This document shows, piece after piece, positions 22,115 to 36,155 of a stretch of DNA of 64,000 nt. Within the stretch, counting starts at the first letter, position 1, and every line of letters begins with the position of its first letter. The translations under genes were made by a program, and so were the position numbers. The notes under the pieces were generated by a model. That model was not told the origin of the DNA, did no database searches, and worked only from the letters and a program-made list of their open reading frames with translations. The stretch covers positions 811,838 through 875,837 of the forward strand of contig KQ964251.1 in assembly GCA_001566295.1 (NCBI GenBank), in the 5' to 3' direction. The DNA is from Microdochium bolleyi. Its lineage: Eukaryota > Ascomycota > Sordariomycetes > Xylariales > Microdochiaceae.

Positions 22115-22470
22115 GCATGGATACGTACATCCCGAAATATCTTGCGCAGGTGCTCTTCTTCTTCTTCCGCGTCGCGCTGCGCCCAGCCCAGCGGCGGAGC
22201 GCGGAAAGCGGCAAGCGGCAAGCGCAGCAGCAGCAGGAGGTAAGATTACATGGCTGGAGCATATGCGAAGCATACTTGCTTATGCTTGCTGCCGCCGCCG
22301 CCGTTGCTGCTTGTTTGCTGCAGGATGCGGGAAGGGAAGAGGGAGGGGGGGAGACGGGGGGCTTGGGGGCGCCGAGACTGGAACCACTTCTCACAACTCA
22401 AAGTCACTACGCGTAACTCCCGGAAAGGGAGGACCTCGATCTTCCGGACAAGGATCCCCCTCCTCGACGT

Positions 22471-22530
22471 TGTGTGAGTGAGTGAGCGAGCGACTGAGTA
22501 TGTGTGTGTATATGTGTGTGTGTGTGCGTG
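22471..22530 (+). repeat. GAGT/GAGC and TG-rich microsatellite block
   Basis: An imperfect GAGT/GAGC tract (about 22474-22492) is followed by alternating TG/TA repeats (22499-22530). Confidence 0.85.
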
Positions 22531-25500
22531 TAGGAAGGAGGTAGCACAAAACCACACCACACCCTGTTCGCCGATCTGCCAGTCCTCACGCCCCCCCCCT
22601 CTCTCCTTTACCTCACGCTTTTATTTTCATTCTCTGACCTTGCTCGGGATGACACCGAACTCCTACAAGGTATCGACCCGGCCAACCTCGATCGCTGGAA
22701 ATAGAGAAGATCGTGGCTGGCAACTTGCCCCCGGAGTTGCGCCTTTACCAGGGTATCTGCTACTTGACGACAGGTCTGTGGCCACCCTGCTAGCTGTGCC
22801 TGAGGGGAAGCCGCCATTTTTTTTTCTCCCCCTCTCGTCCTCTTTTTGCTTGCCGCTATCCACGTGATGGACTGCTCTATAAATACGCCTTAAAATCTTC
22901 GGCGCCTTCCTGGGGGAACAATGCATCGCTGTGGGTGCATGGCGAGAGCGCGGCACATTGATCGACCCTTGCTCCGCGTAGCGTAGGTATGCGAGCGACG
23001 GGGCTGTGATGCCTTAGGTATGAGGTAACCACTATGGTGGCCCTCGGTGCCGTGTGGAAGGGGAAGTTGCCTTCAAGGGTTGGTGACAAGCACCACGAGT
23101 CTCCGCAAGTCCTCCGTAAGGGGGATCTTTTGACAGGAACTTCCATGAATGGCCCTGGATGATGCACCGTCGTTCCGCCTATGATCTTCTCCTCGCAACC
23201 GAGAGTCGGCCAAGGTTGAGGACCCCGGCCACCTATCGAGGGATGGAAAGGCCTGGTCAACAAATCTGAAAAGTTCCTCGAGGCCCCTCGGTAGCTGTGG
23301 TCCAGGGTGGCCCAAGAAGGAAAGAGGAAAGGAAGGACCACAGCCGCATTGCGACTTGCTACGTAATTCTGATGCCAGCAGTTGATTGATGTGGGTTGTC
23401 GTCTTCACCGAGTTGCACGGCAGTGTTCCCCATCATGGCATGACGTTTGGCTGTTTTGCGTCAGAATACATCAGTAGATTGTGTCGACTGTCGCAGTGAT
23501 CGGATCGGCCCAGTTCCCCGGAGTTTAATAAAGCCATACATATATGCGCGGCTATGTACACTCAGCGTAGATGCAGCACACCTGGTCGTACATGAGTATG
23601 CGCATGCAGCCCAGCTGCAATGAGTGGCAAAGCCCTTCAGCAAGGTGACAGACGTCGGGGCATTGATCGGACCAAGGCTGGAAGCCCCAATTGCCCGCCG
23701 TGGACCGCAGCAGCATCGACAACGGGCCAGATCTCGGCGGCTGTGAGTCCCGGTACGCACGCTTTGGGACATGTATGCCTGCCGTCAGGGGCCCTGGGAA
23801 GCTGTCAGCCAGGGTCTCTGGTGCTCTACGCATTGGCTGCTATTCAACCTAGAGAGGAGGCCCTTGCGAACATGGGTGTGGCCAGCTACCCTGCCCGTCT
23901 GCCCGACAGTACCTCTTGTACTGTGGCGTGGCATAAGAATAACTCGAAGTGAGGGGATTCGGGCTGAGATGATCGCAAGCTCGGGACGATATCGGAGCTG
24001 CGAACACGAATATCTGACGGAAACACACGTGTATCGTCCTCTCCCGTGCGCGTCGAAGCTATCTTGGCGAGAAGAGGTCATGCTGGCAGCCGATCTTGTG
24101 AAGTGTTGAGGCAAAGCTGGAATTGAACGTGCGGAGAAAGCCCATCAATTATGGGCGGCTATGGGCTAAGCAGGTCATGTTTCAGGGCAGTTGGTGTGCC
24201 GGTCTGGTCCTGGACAGCAGCCTTGAGTCTGCGAATTGACAGCGGCACCGCACTGTCAGTATCCGTTACTGAACAATAATTCGGGACCAGAACAGGCTCT
24301 GATCAACTAGTATTACTGCCCACAGGGTGCTGGGGGAATGCGAGCAAACAGCCGTGTTTGGCTGTCCGGCCTCGAGACACACAGGAGAACCCTCCGCCGG
24401 TTGCCACGTGCTGAGAGACATGTCGTACATGACAACACAGGTGAGTTGGCTACCCGCATGAACCAGGGAAGCCCGCACGACAATTCCAGGCTTGTTGGAG
24501 TCAGCTCCGACCTGCCGCGGCTAGAGGACTACCGCCACAGGAACGCTCGAGATTCCCGACCCGGGCGTCGTGAGAGCACAAACAGGAGAATCTCGAGGCC
24601 GATAGCTATGGTGAGATTGTAATTACTTCTTGCCTGGATGTCGCTGCCGCAACTGTAGAATCATGCTGTACCAACATGATTCCCAGGGTGGCAGGCCGCT
24701 GCGGAGTATCTCAACAGCGAGTTGACAACCACTGAACCAGCCACCGGGCAGGGGTCGTCGGTGGAGCGAGAACTGGGATGCCCCGTCTGCGAAGAGCGGA
24801 TGCGAGCACTAGACCGATGGATCTGGCGTCGAGGTGGGCCGGCCGCGGGCGCGGGAATGCACGAACAAGTATCATGTAGGTACACGGTCCATGGCAGTCG
24901 ACCTGTCCGCAGTAGCGTTCTGGTGCCGCATGTTTCGAGAAGGGCATCGGGCAGCCCAGGTTCTGCCCCAAGCCAGAGCGAGCCTGCTGAGACCGTGGGC
25001 GGGCGGCGAGGTGGACTCGGAGGGTAGACTCTGGACCATGACATGACTTGCCTCTGGCTCAGGCCGGCACGGGCAGAGGACCCGGAGAGTAGCGGTGAGG
25101 AGTCGAGCAGCGGGAGGCGCGCAAAAGCTCAGTTGCGACTTGTGCAAGTGGAGGAGGGGGGTCTGCCCAGCCACTCAAGCACCGACAATCCTGACGGGAG
25201 TCAAGTCGAGCAGTGGGGCTCGCTGGACTAGCAGCTGTCGCTTGCTGGCCCACCCAGCCCAGTCCCGCGTGCACGTCCCCGCTGCTGCGCCCTGCGCGTT
25301 GTTGGTTCCGGGCCCTCCCACTGTCAACAGGCCGCGTTCCCATCCACCCCTGCTGGTGCACATGCACCCACCCGCCAAAACCCCGCCAATGTTATCGCCC
25401 ATGGGCAGACAACGGCAGTTCAACCATCGCTGCTCGACAGATCTGCGTCCTCCTGTCCACGGAGTAGACGCCTTGTCCATGCCGGGCATCTCGAGATCCC

Positions 25501-28500
25501 CGTACGCCGGGCTGGGAGGCAAGGGCGAGCTGCCAATCTCGCTTGCGTACCTCAAGGTACCTTATTGTACGCTGCCCAGCTGCGGTGGGGACGGGGCCAC
25601 CTCCTGCAACCGCCGGCCGCGGATGCGACGTAATGAGATGGCGCCCATCCGGTCAGCCTGCTCGGGTCCATGATCTGGTGGTCGATGATGATGATGATGA
25701 TGTCGTCAAGCCAGCGCAAAGAGGATGCAGCGCACGCTGGCTTAGTCCCTCGATACATTCCAGCAAGAGCTGGGCTAGCAGCTTAGGTTGTCTCACTCTG
25801 GCGAGAGCTAGGCAGCCAATGGAGGTCCGGTTTGCTGGGAGGGCACTGAGTCGTCCTGTCTCACCCGCAGCGCCCATTGTGCTTATTTTTGGATCCGTCT
25901 CGACACCGGCTCCTTGTCTCGCCTCGGACGCTGCTGGGCGCACGTGCTTGTCTCTGCACGACACCACCGACACGGCAGGGTCCCCAGCCACATGTCGGTC
26001 TTGACGTCGACAATCGTTGCTTCTTCGCCGTCGTCGGCATCTCCTTGTCCCGCGAGTCTCTACGCGAGCCTCCTGCCTTTTCCTGCCTCGTCGTCGACTT
26101 GTCGCAGGCTTTGTTGTCCGCTAGCGTGCCCCACAAAGTCAGAACAATGCAAGCCCAGCCGCGGCCCCGGTCGCGCCATGTGTCCCATGCAGAGGCCTAC
26201 CGGTCAGCCAGTAGCGCCGCGCCGCCTCCGTCCGGTAGCCAAGGGAAGCGACCCGCGCTGCCCGGCCTTTGTCCATGAGCCCACCTGCCACTCTCGTCAG
26301 AATTGTCCTGTGCGTTGCGTTCGTCCTCCGAAACGCTCAATCCGGAGCCCTCCTACCCGGCCCCGGTCTAGTGGCAGCTTGGTGGCTGCGAAACGGTCCG
26401 CACTCGCAGCTCTCCAGCCTCCGGGAGGCCGGGCTAAGCTCACAATGCAGCGGCTGTGCTCTGCCTTTGTCTGGTGTCCCGACCAGGTGCCTCTGAAGCA
26501 TTGTGGGAGCGGGCCCGACGCAGTAGAGGTCGTGCGCGAATGGTTCCAGGGCCGATTCTCAAACCCCCCGCACCAGTCAACATTGCCTAGGCGCAGGGAC
26601 CGTTGTCATTGCGAAAGAGCCTTCAGTTGCGACTGACCACGTTAGAAACCGCCCAAGTCGTGGTGGGTTTGATGAACTCGTTCGCCTCTTGTGGTCCCCC
26701 CCCCTGTTCAAGTACCCTGCTCTCCTGGTCCGATCTGGATGGTAAGAGGATTTGAGGTGGTCGACGTGGGCGAAGCTGATTGGTAGACCCGGACGTGGCC
26801 GCCTCGAAGGCGGCCAGGTTGATGTGCTGGTGGCTCGCGAGAGGTTGACCAAATATCACCTGCTGATAAGAAACCGTGCACGGCGGAGATCCCCTTTCTT
26901 GCACACGACAGTCTGGCCGCAAAGGGGAGCCCAGGCGCAATGATGCCCAGAGCACCATGATTGCAAACAGAATGTGATTGGAGCAGGGGCCCAGCTGGTC
27001 CGCCAGCCAGTAGTTCTAGTTCATACGCGTGCGTGCTTGTGAGGATTCAGTACATGATCTGGGCTGATTTAGGTGACATCGATCGAACAAAATCTACCAG
27101 TTCGTAGAGCAAGACATAGGGTGCAAGGCTTGCGCGGGGTGTGAATATCATACATACCCTAGGGTACACATTGCGCTCAGAATATTTGTGCCTCAGCCTT
27201 CTGGGCAACAGTGCCGCGATGCGCTTCAACTCGGGTGCTCGCGCCAGCAGGGATCAATCGAAGCAGGATTAGTGATTGGTTGAGGTCAGGATCGACAACT
27301 GTCGATTGCATAGCCGTTGCCTGCAGCGCATTAGATTGCGTCTTGCCCTTGCAAGTGTCCGAACCTTGGGCAAGGGTCCTTGTCGGTCACGCCGTTTTCC
27401 TGTACGGAGTAGTACGGAGGACAGCAGTGGTCCTTCGGCCACATTGGAGCCAAGCGGACACCCGAAGGGGGCGGAGTCGCACCAGACGATATTGCCGTCT
27501 GTTCGGTACCGACACAGAAATTACTAGGACGGCCTCATGATATTGCGCGCCAGGCTGGTGACCGATGTTGAAAGAGCACGTCGTATCGTGGAACTGCACA
27601 TGTCGGAGATGGCTGTTCTCGGACGGCATGACGGAGCTCCAGTCGAGGTGCAACTTCTGACATGTTGGTCGGAAGCAGAGATGGCGGAGGATTACATGGT
27701 ACGCCTCACACTACCACTCATTTGTTACAGTGATCGAACGCTCTGCCAGTCTCCTTGTGCTTTCGTGGTGGCTCGGCGACCTGCGTACTGCACTGCCTGG
27801 TGTGAACGAGATCTGTTGTTCCGACGTCCGCCGTAGTTGCTCAAGCCCAACTATGGAAATCTGCCATGTCGTTTTGAACGCAAAGCCGACGCCCCGGGTG
27901 CTGAATCTCGCTGTCACGCGCGTCAAGGTAGCCCTCGGCGGAGGCTGAAGCTCTGAAAAGTGCTGTTCAGAAGAAGGGCTAGATTGGTGTAAGCATTAGT
28001 GGCACATGAGTTGTGGTTGATATGCTTGACAACGCCGAGATGCAGTGTTATGAAGAGAGAGGTTAGCCGTGGATGGTGCTTCTGAACTTGACCCGAGTTG
28101 CATGATTCTGCGTCACTTTTGACAAGTAGTGATGCGATCAAGGCCCTGAAAATGGTGGTAGGGATTGCATGAGTCGACCGGCGGGACGGGATGTTTGTGA
28201 CCCGCTGCCCGTCGCTATTGTACATTCGGTGCCGAGGCTTCCTTGCACAGGCGGCTGCACATATGTCGTGCATAAGTCAAGCGTAGCAGGGCATTGCATG
28301 GCATGAACCAGGAACAAGGCGGGCTGGTGTCTGCATACTCAGGCACGGGCCAGTTCTTTCTTCGACGATGTGGTCGGTCTCAACAACGGGACAGCACTTT
28401 CGTGCTGAATCGATCTCGAGCTTGCATAGAAATCGGTGCCGCAGATTGCGAACGCAGCAGGTCCAGTCTTGAGGGTCGGGCAGGTGATAAGCACGGCTCG

Positions 28501-28815
28501 AATACAAGAGCAAGCCTTGTGATGTGCGCGAGGTGGCTGTGTGTCGTGTATTTGTTGATGGTATACTCCGGCAGCTTGCAACTCGAGTAACAAGAAGTTG
28601 CCGTGCTGTCCGATCCCCTCCAAAATGGCCTCGCCGCGCCAGGCACGGGAACGTGCGTGCACAGGTGCGCTGCAAGTACCAGGGGCGGGAAGGAGCGGGC
28701 AGGCCAGGGTCAGAGGTGCATGTCTCCTTCCCGAGTCGCCCCTCCCGAGCAGCCTTTGGCCCGCAAATCGGTAGATGCTCGCAGAGATCACCTGCCTTCT
28801 CGAGTTCTTTGAGCG
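22531..28815. other. Gene-free region
   Basis: 6.3 kb without a recognisable gene on either strand. The longest frame (25914-26636, 240 codons) has low-complexity composition and no domain. Small palindromes are present, for example AAGGTACCTT at 25554-25563 and TACCCTAGGGTA at 27155-27166, and a TACGGAGTA element at 27403-27411. I see no transposase, reverse transcriptase or terminal repeat. Confidence 0.45.
25684..25702 (+). repeat. (GAT)6 microsatellite
   Basis: A perfect trinucleotide run inside the gene-free region. Confidence 0.9.
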
Positions 28816-28838
28816 GTCTTGTCTTGTCTTGTCTTGTC
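28816..28838 (+). repeat. (GTCTT)n pentanucleotide repeat
   Basis: Four full units and a partial unit of GTCTT. It lies just upstream of a Cys-rich open frame (29041-29424). Confidence 0.9.
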
Positions 28839-31800
28839 CTTTCGAGAGCAGCAAAGAGCAAGCCTGGCGCCAGCAGTGCTCTCCAAGTCACGAACACACC
28901 ATTGAATCACAATACCAACTTTGCAACCAATTCCCTCCCAAGCTCGTCCAGGCTCCCCCCGGCGAAAGCAAGTCGCATTTCGGCGTCCGCCAGTCCATCA
29001 CATCGCAGTGCTCCCTACCGTCCGCTGACCCCTTCAAGGTTGCGGATTTGGGGCCGAGCCTCTGGAAGGAGGGCGTGCAACCACAACAACCATTCTTGAT
29101 GCCCACAATGTAGTAGTCCACGATAAGGATCACGGATCAAGCCTCGCAGAAGTCTATATCCGCACCGGTCGAGCTGACTTTCGAGCCTGCGACGCACATT
29201 GCAACCTAGGAAAGATTGACACCAATCGCAAGGCCACAATCCGCAAATCGATGGTGTGCCCCAAGGGAAACTGTAAAGTCGCCGGCGAACTGGGCTTTGC
29301 TCCGTCCTGCATGAGGCTGTGCCATCAGCCAGGTCGAACACTCGTGATCGGCTGCACGGTGGTGCAGCTAGTCTTATCAAGGACCAGCCAGTCAAAGCTA
29401 ATGCAGAGTACGACTGTATCATGACTGTCACCGGCAAAAGTGGACGAACGACCAAACTCAAGTTTTGCCTCCGTCCCCTCTCGAGAGGTCCGACTGTATG
29501 CTACATTCGCCGGCAAATCCTCGCATACAGCTACGGAGGCTGATTGGGCACAATTAGCAAAGTCTGGAGTCAACCTATCAGACCACGGATACAAAAAATG
29601 AGGCGCCGATTCGTTTCCAGCGGTCTTCTGGCTGATGGCATCCCGAGGCGGATTTCAATTCCCCCACAAGCAACGTGATCCACAGGCAGCGAGCCTAAAC
29701 CAAAGCAGGCTCGCGGGCTCCTCAGCTCCCAGGCGAGACGGGAATCGGGCCCTGCATCTGCGCCTTTGCGTGCATGCGTTGCCGGCGCACCTAGGGTAGT
29801 CATACATGGGTTATTATGCATGCATAGGCTCTTGCATTGGTTGCCGTCGTGGGAGTCTTGACAACCTGCATGGACCCGCGCCCTCCTTGCTGGGCTCTTG
29901 CACTGCCGTCGCCGTGCATACAGCCCAGACTAACCTGCCCGTCGCGCATGTACTTTGTTTGAACGACGCAAACACTAGAGGAGAATGCCGAAGGTTCCAG
30001 GGTCATGCTCCCGATGAATGCGATTGTTCTCGCGCAATGGGGCTCGCGCATGTTTTCTCATCGAGGACGCCGCTCGCCGAGTCTTCTGCTGCCAGACAAG
30101 GTTTGCAAGATCCAGGACGTGAAACCAAGGCCTTCGGCCGGTTGATTAGTGCTCAACACAAACGACGGTCCAGAACTCTATCTTGGTATGGACAATGCTG
30201 CCAGTTGATATGCAATTGCCACAACTCACAACCACGAGCCGACACGAGGTCCACTCTGAGAAGAAACACCCCTAGGTTCCGCTCTTGCAAGTAACGATAC
30301 CGACTTCCTCCGCAGCAGGCAGAGTCGCCCTGGTTATCGACAGTGATGTCGGGATGGAGCAGTCTTTCCTCGTCCACCAGTGGGGTCTTGCCTTGACGCA
30401 GCATGGATTGGCCTGCGCGGCTAGCTCGGCCTGCGGGATAATCGAGCGGAAGACCCCGGCCGAAAATGCGATTGAGTGTGCGGGCTTGAACACCACACAT
30501 TTCACCGAAAAATACTACAGCACGCAGCTAAGCGAGGTCCCGCCGTCGAGCAACAGAGGGCTTCTTGTGACATCGATCGCACGATGAAATGCAAGCAATA
30601 TTCTGGTATGGGGACTATAGCTCAGGTCAAGACTGACGGTCCAGGACAGACAGCAGGAATAGCTAAATATTTGCGGTGCGGTCGGTGTGTCTGGAAAGAG
30701 AGAGAGGGTGCTTGGCCAAAAGACAGACACGCCATGACATGCGTGTCAAGCAGTCGAGAATCGAAGTACACAGAGGTTGGGGTACAGCTGGCAAGACAAT
30801 GTTGGCCCCGGTCAATTACTCCCATCCCCGCTCGCTGGCGAGTGGCTAGCGCGCCGGGACGCCGTCTGGGATACCAGGATCCCTGCCAGACGGACGAGCC
30901 AAGCAGACTGTTCCGTTCGGGAACGGCCAAAGCAGCGCCGCTGGATTTCGCGCAGGGAAGAAGGTTACCAGGAGATTGACGTGAACGAGGAACTCACTTG
31001 CTTGCGAGCGATTGAGATAATTCCCTCCAGGGCTCCGGAAGGCTCCGACAAAGCTGACACTCGAACAGGGATGGATCCATCACCAACTTGATCTGAACCC
31101 CCGGGCCAGTGTCCCACAGTTTAACAACTGCACCTGTACATGATGATGAGTGTGCACGCCCAGCTCTGCCTTTCAATTGTGTACTGGGCGCGACTGCAAG
31201 AGACATCCATGTGCGCGCCCACCTTGTGCCGCGTCAGTCGACGGGAAAAATCGCGTTGTCGGCCTACATGGTACGCGCTCTGTTTGCACGCTCGTCCAGG
31301 GAAGAGCCCTGAATTGTGCCAGAGCCGCAAAACTTTATATCTCAGGTCAAGCTCGGCGGGCCGTCAGCTCAGGACCTTTCAGCTTTCTACGAAGCGTACC
31401 CATTCTGCTTGGAAGCTGAGCGTGAGGTCCTGCCAGCGCTCCTCAGAGTTCCCATGTCTGCGTGGATGCGCCATCGGTGATGGGCTGGAAGCGCTGAGGC
31501 TGGATCTCTTTGCGGCGCCGGGCTAGGGGTGGGCGGTCGTGGACAACGGCACGTTCGTTTCTTCTTTGCGCTTCGCAGCAAAGCGCGCCACACCAGGGGG
31601 CTGGATCAGGGTCGTTGGAGCCGCAAAAACTCAAAAGGAAAAAGAAAAGGATCGGTCGCACCGTTGTGCCCGTGCCGTGTAACACAGGCAGGCCGGACTT
31701 GCGCCATCCTGACAACATGAGCTTCCTTGATCGGGCAAATGCAGCGGCAGCCCTGCTCCAGCATTGCGAGATCGCTGACTATCAGTTTGGCCGTTACAGT

Positions 31801-34800
31801 CGAGGCCATTGACACGTGGAAACCTTGGGCCCAATTATTCCTCGACTCGATGTGTGCACGGTACGAAAAGCCTGCACTGCATGGCTGCAAAGCCCAAATC
31901 ACACGCCACAGTCAACGCAAGCTCCTCGGTCAAGCTTGATTGAGTCTGCGCATCGCGATACACTTGCATTCCTTCTCGGGTTCCAGATACCCAGTTGCCA
32001 GCGACCGAGGATTATCGGCGAACTAGGCTGCTCCGCAATCGGCCCTGGCATTGCGCGCATGCACATCTCTGGTCCGTAACTATGATGGTAGTTGAGGACG
32101 TGGGCCTCTTTGGGCAAGATCTGTTGCTCGGGTCCGATTCCCGACGTGCTGGGAACCTAAGGAAGAGAAGCCTAGCCAGGCCCAGCCTCGCTATCGTCTC
32201 GGGGCCCTGGTTTAGAGTTGAGATGTGGAATAGCATCACAAAGGGTCCCTCGCTGAGCCCCCTGAGAAACCGTTTTCGCGAGCCCCGTCTCCGAGCCTAG
32301 TGGGCGCCGCACCGCATTGTTCGTGTCGATCATAGCGAGCGCCGCTCAACGCCTCGCGTGGGCGGCGTGGTACGAATAGAGTTTGCGCTGGCCCTGAACC
32401 TGAGAGCGGTGCGCAAAAGAGCAGGCCGTGGGGTCGTGGGCGTGCCGGTGCCGATGGGGAGGCGTGAGGCTTCCAACGGGCGAGATGACCTGCCTACCTT
32501 CCTACACGTACCTGAGCGGACCGACGGGGAGCATTGCACACTTCAAGCTTGGGCCCAGACAACCAGACTGACGATTTGTTTCGAAACTGGCCGGGCTGTA
32601 TTTGGAGCTGCAAGGGCATTGCAGGCGGACCGTCGAATTTAAGCCCCGGATCTGTTTGCATTAAGTTCCGCCCGCGTCCGGCGTGCGCCGCCCTGGGCTG
32701 ATGGGGGATGTCGAGGGGTGGCGGCGTCAGCTCGGTCTGCGCACGCGAGCGTCGCCGGCATGCAAGCGCAAATGCGCGGATGCCGCCCTGAATGGCGACC
32801 AGTCGTGCGTCTTGCCGCAGCAAGACTCCAGTCCCAGCCTCGACAGGCAAACGAATCCTGGACCAGTCACAGGGCAAGCACCGAGGAAATGGCATCTGGG
32901 GCAAGAGATCTGGCTTGTGCGCGATCGACAGGTAGCGACGGACGGAGGCTCCACCACGCCCTGCAAGCGCGAAAAAAAGAGCTAGGGCGGTTTCGAGCGA
33001 GTCGAGCGAGATCAAGCACCATCAGGTCAGGCAAGCAGCCCCAGCGAAACGGCTGTTGACTTGTTTGCGCGAGGATGGATCCTTGAGGGCCGCCGAGCGG
33101 CTCTGTCCGGTATGCTAGTAGTGCTCAGTCTGGCCCCAGCCCCTCGGCGTAGGGCAGATCCGTTATTCATACTCCATACTGTGGTAAGTACCTTATGGTA
33201 TGGAGCAGAGTGGTCGTCGTCGAGGGTAAGGACTTCGCAACACCATCAGGGTGAGGCGGGGCGCAACGACAGGATCAACCAGCGAGCGGGCACACTACGG
33301 GATTAAGCGCCCTGCAGGTGCACCAACCAGGGCCACCAGGGTGGGGACGCCCAGGGTTGGGAGAGACGCCATGGAGTGTTCTGCTTCTCTCTCGACAATA
33401 ACCAGGACGACGACAGGCGTCTCCCGTGGCCTCGTGCTACGTATGGTGTCGCTGGCAAAGTGCCCATCGCGTTCCGACGTCGACGGGCGTCCACGAGAAT
33501 GTCCAGGGGCATCGCTGTGCACGCTTGGCATTTGACATGTGTCTGAAGCTTCGGAAGCCCGTGTCTTGTCTTGAGCCTTGCCGCTGGGGCGTCCCGGGAA
33601 GTGCTGGCATATCTTCCGCTGCAGAGAGGTACGCGCGAAGAGGAGAGATTGACTCACGCGTCTAGCAAGGCAGCTTTTGATCTACGGCGAGGCATTGCCA
33701 GATGGCGAAGAACGGATCGCCAAGTATGATCCGAGTCCAAACGTGCTCAGCCTGCAAGCATCAGGAACTGTTCGCACCTCATCTCAAACGGCACGGCTGG
33801 ACAGAGGTCGCGAGCTTGAGACTAAACCACAATTTGTGCAAGGCAGTCAAGAGATATGCTTCGTGGTCTAGCCTGACTAGGGCTCGATGCGTTGGCTGTA
33901 CCGCACACCTGTCGAGCACTTGCCCGTGCTTAGAGGTCTCCCTCCGCTGCAGTGCTTGCAAGTCGGTCCCGCGTCGCACGCACGGTGCCGTTCCTTGCGT
34001 GCCGCGTGGTTCCTTGGCGTGCTGGGAGTCGTGAGCGTTGCAAATTTTGTGCGTCGACGCTGTGGTTGATTGTTGCGGAGTATGTATGTGGCAGGGAGCG
34101 ACAAGTCGGGGTCGGGAGTCCAAGCTCATCACAAACGCGATCGCGACGCCTGCGAGGCCTGGTACCTGGCAGATGTGCGTGCACGCCTGGGGTTCTTCCT
34201 TCTCCGACTTGATGTGGCAAGGTTGGCTGTGGAGGAAGGGAGGAGGTGCGGTTTGGCAGCTTGCAGGCAGGAGCAGCCACCCCGCGCACCCACCAGCCTG
34301 CATCTCGGGCGACGATGTGCATCCGCCCATGCAGGGCACATTGCCTCAACCTTTGACATCAATCGATGTGGGCTGTTTGCCTACTCCCTACAGGTCCGTC
34401 GTGATAGGTACCTTGGGTCGGCGCCGCGTTGGGCACCGGCACCGCGTGCTGTTCGACAACATGCATCGTCTTTCGGATCACGGGATGAACCAGCCTTCCT
34501 CTGCTGACTGTCTGGCAGCCCGACCACCTGGCGACTGGCGAGGAGCTGGCCGGCGCCCGGTCTTTCTTTTTCGTCCTCTGTCCTCTGCTCTGCTCTCTGG
34601 CCCATTGTCCTTGTCGCCGTTGCCTTGTCTCCGTCGCACCCGCCGACCCCGGCTCGGCAACGGACTGGGGGCTTTTTCAGAGAGGAGGGCGCGGAGGCTG
34701 GAGCCACGCCCCTGATGCTGTTGCGAATCCATCTCACCTGGCCGGGGCATGGGCCCTGGGCCGCACGCCACCAGGGCCGCGAGAGAGCCATCCATCGCCG

Positions 34801-36155
34801 TGGCCCGTGTTGGCCATCTGGTGCCACCCCATACGACTACGGGCTGGGCCATGTACCGCCCTTGTTCCTCCACGGACGCCTCAGGCTCCAAGTCGACAGC
34901 ACCGGGCACCCACGAATTCGCCGTCGCCGTCCTTCCCCTCCTCAGCCGGGCCAGCAAAGCCCGCCCGCCCGCCCAACCTGCCAGCTCAGCAGCACCACTC
35001 ACACTCCCACGCGCCCGCCTACGCTGCGCCCGGACTCTTCCAGTGCTTGCCCAGAGCCCCTTCCCCGGTCTCGCTTGGTCGGTTGCAACACCCCCGGGGC
35101 GCCTAAACACCTCTGCGCTGTCCTCTCGTCGTCCCCAAGCTGCCCTAGCTCACGGAACGACAGCGGTCGTCACATCTTCACAGCCGCAAGGGAAGAAGGC
35201 AGCCTGCCTTCGATGATTCTCCCATTCTTACTTCAAGTCAACGAAACCCTCAGAGCTGCAGGTGACTTTGGCCCGGTTCTCAATAGACAAACCCAAGCCG
35301 AGCGGGCTCTGCTTGCAAACTAGAAGTTGAAAGACCCGACCCTAGCAGAGGGCGCGCCCCACCCTGGCAACTCCCAACCTCGCCAACAATGACAAGAGGC
35401 GACCCCCCGGCTCGGTTGTTGGATCCAACATCACAAACGACACGCCCCCCAGCCCAGGCACACCTGGGCACAGACGACGAACCAGGCCCGCACTCCGGCT
35501 CCATCAATCAGCTCACTACCCAGAGTCCTTTCGCCGCTATCTCGACACTGAGCTAGACCCTGCCGCTCCGGCGCTCACGACTTGACCATCAACGTGCTAC
35601 CGTACCGTACTGCCTGCCCTGGTCAATCATCCGTCCTTGTCCTCGCTTCTTGCTCCTCACCACCACCGCCGTAGTCTCCCACCACCTCCCGTGGGAAAAT
35701 AACCTCCTCCACGGCCCCCGCCCCCCTCCTCTTCTGTTCCTCTTCTCTTCTCACTCTCCCATGTGCGTGCTTCCCACTCCGACCTCCTCATTTTTGGGCA
35801 AGAGAGTCTCGTCTCCAGCAACAACGGGTCAGTCTGCCTGCTCACTGCCCCTCCACCGAGCTATTGTCTGTGTCTTTCACACAGCCGCCCGTGTCTCGCG
35901 TCTGGTCTCGTCTCATCTCAACGACCTTTGTCGACACTATTGCTTCACCATTGCCTCCCGCTTGCCATTTTTGGCCGAATAGTCGAGCTTCTGCTGACGT
36001 TGCCCTTCCCCTTCCAAATAGTTAGCAGAGAGGTTTTCCCATAAACAGGAACTCAGACCCGCTTGTTGTTCGGCTTACCTCGAGAAGTCCATTTTCGTCT
36101 GGTATATCACAAGCCAGCCCAGCCTCGACATTTCGCACGAGATACCTGCAGCTGG
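28839..36155. other. Gene-free region with two uncertain Cys-rich frames
   Basis: 7.3 kb with no gene I can assign. Two frames are noted but not called as genes: an ATG-less 127-codon frame at 29041-29424, and an ATG-initiated 110-codon frame at 33702-34034 rich in CxxC pairs. From about 35600 the plus strand becomes strongly pyrimidine-rich, typical of promoter and leader sequence of a fungal gene, here stuA. An ACGCGAGA on the minus strand (35901-35894) matches the StuA response element consensus WCGCGWNM and could allow autoregulation; one match is weak evidence. Confidence 0.4.

Noticed and set aside
21772..22416. 214-codon plus-strand frame
   Set aside because: It includes translated GA and CAG simple repeats and a poly-Ala stretch; no domain is evident.
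25914..26636. 240-codon plus-strand frame
   Set aside because: It is Ser/Pro/Arg-rich with scattered Cys and without domain or neighbour support.
32131..32145. tRNA B-box-like GGTCCGATTCC
   Set aside because: It differs from the consensus at one key position, and no cloverleaf with a matching A box and acceptor stem could be built upstream.
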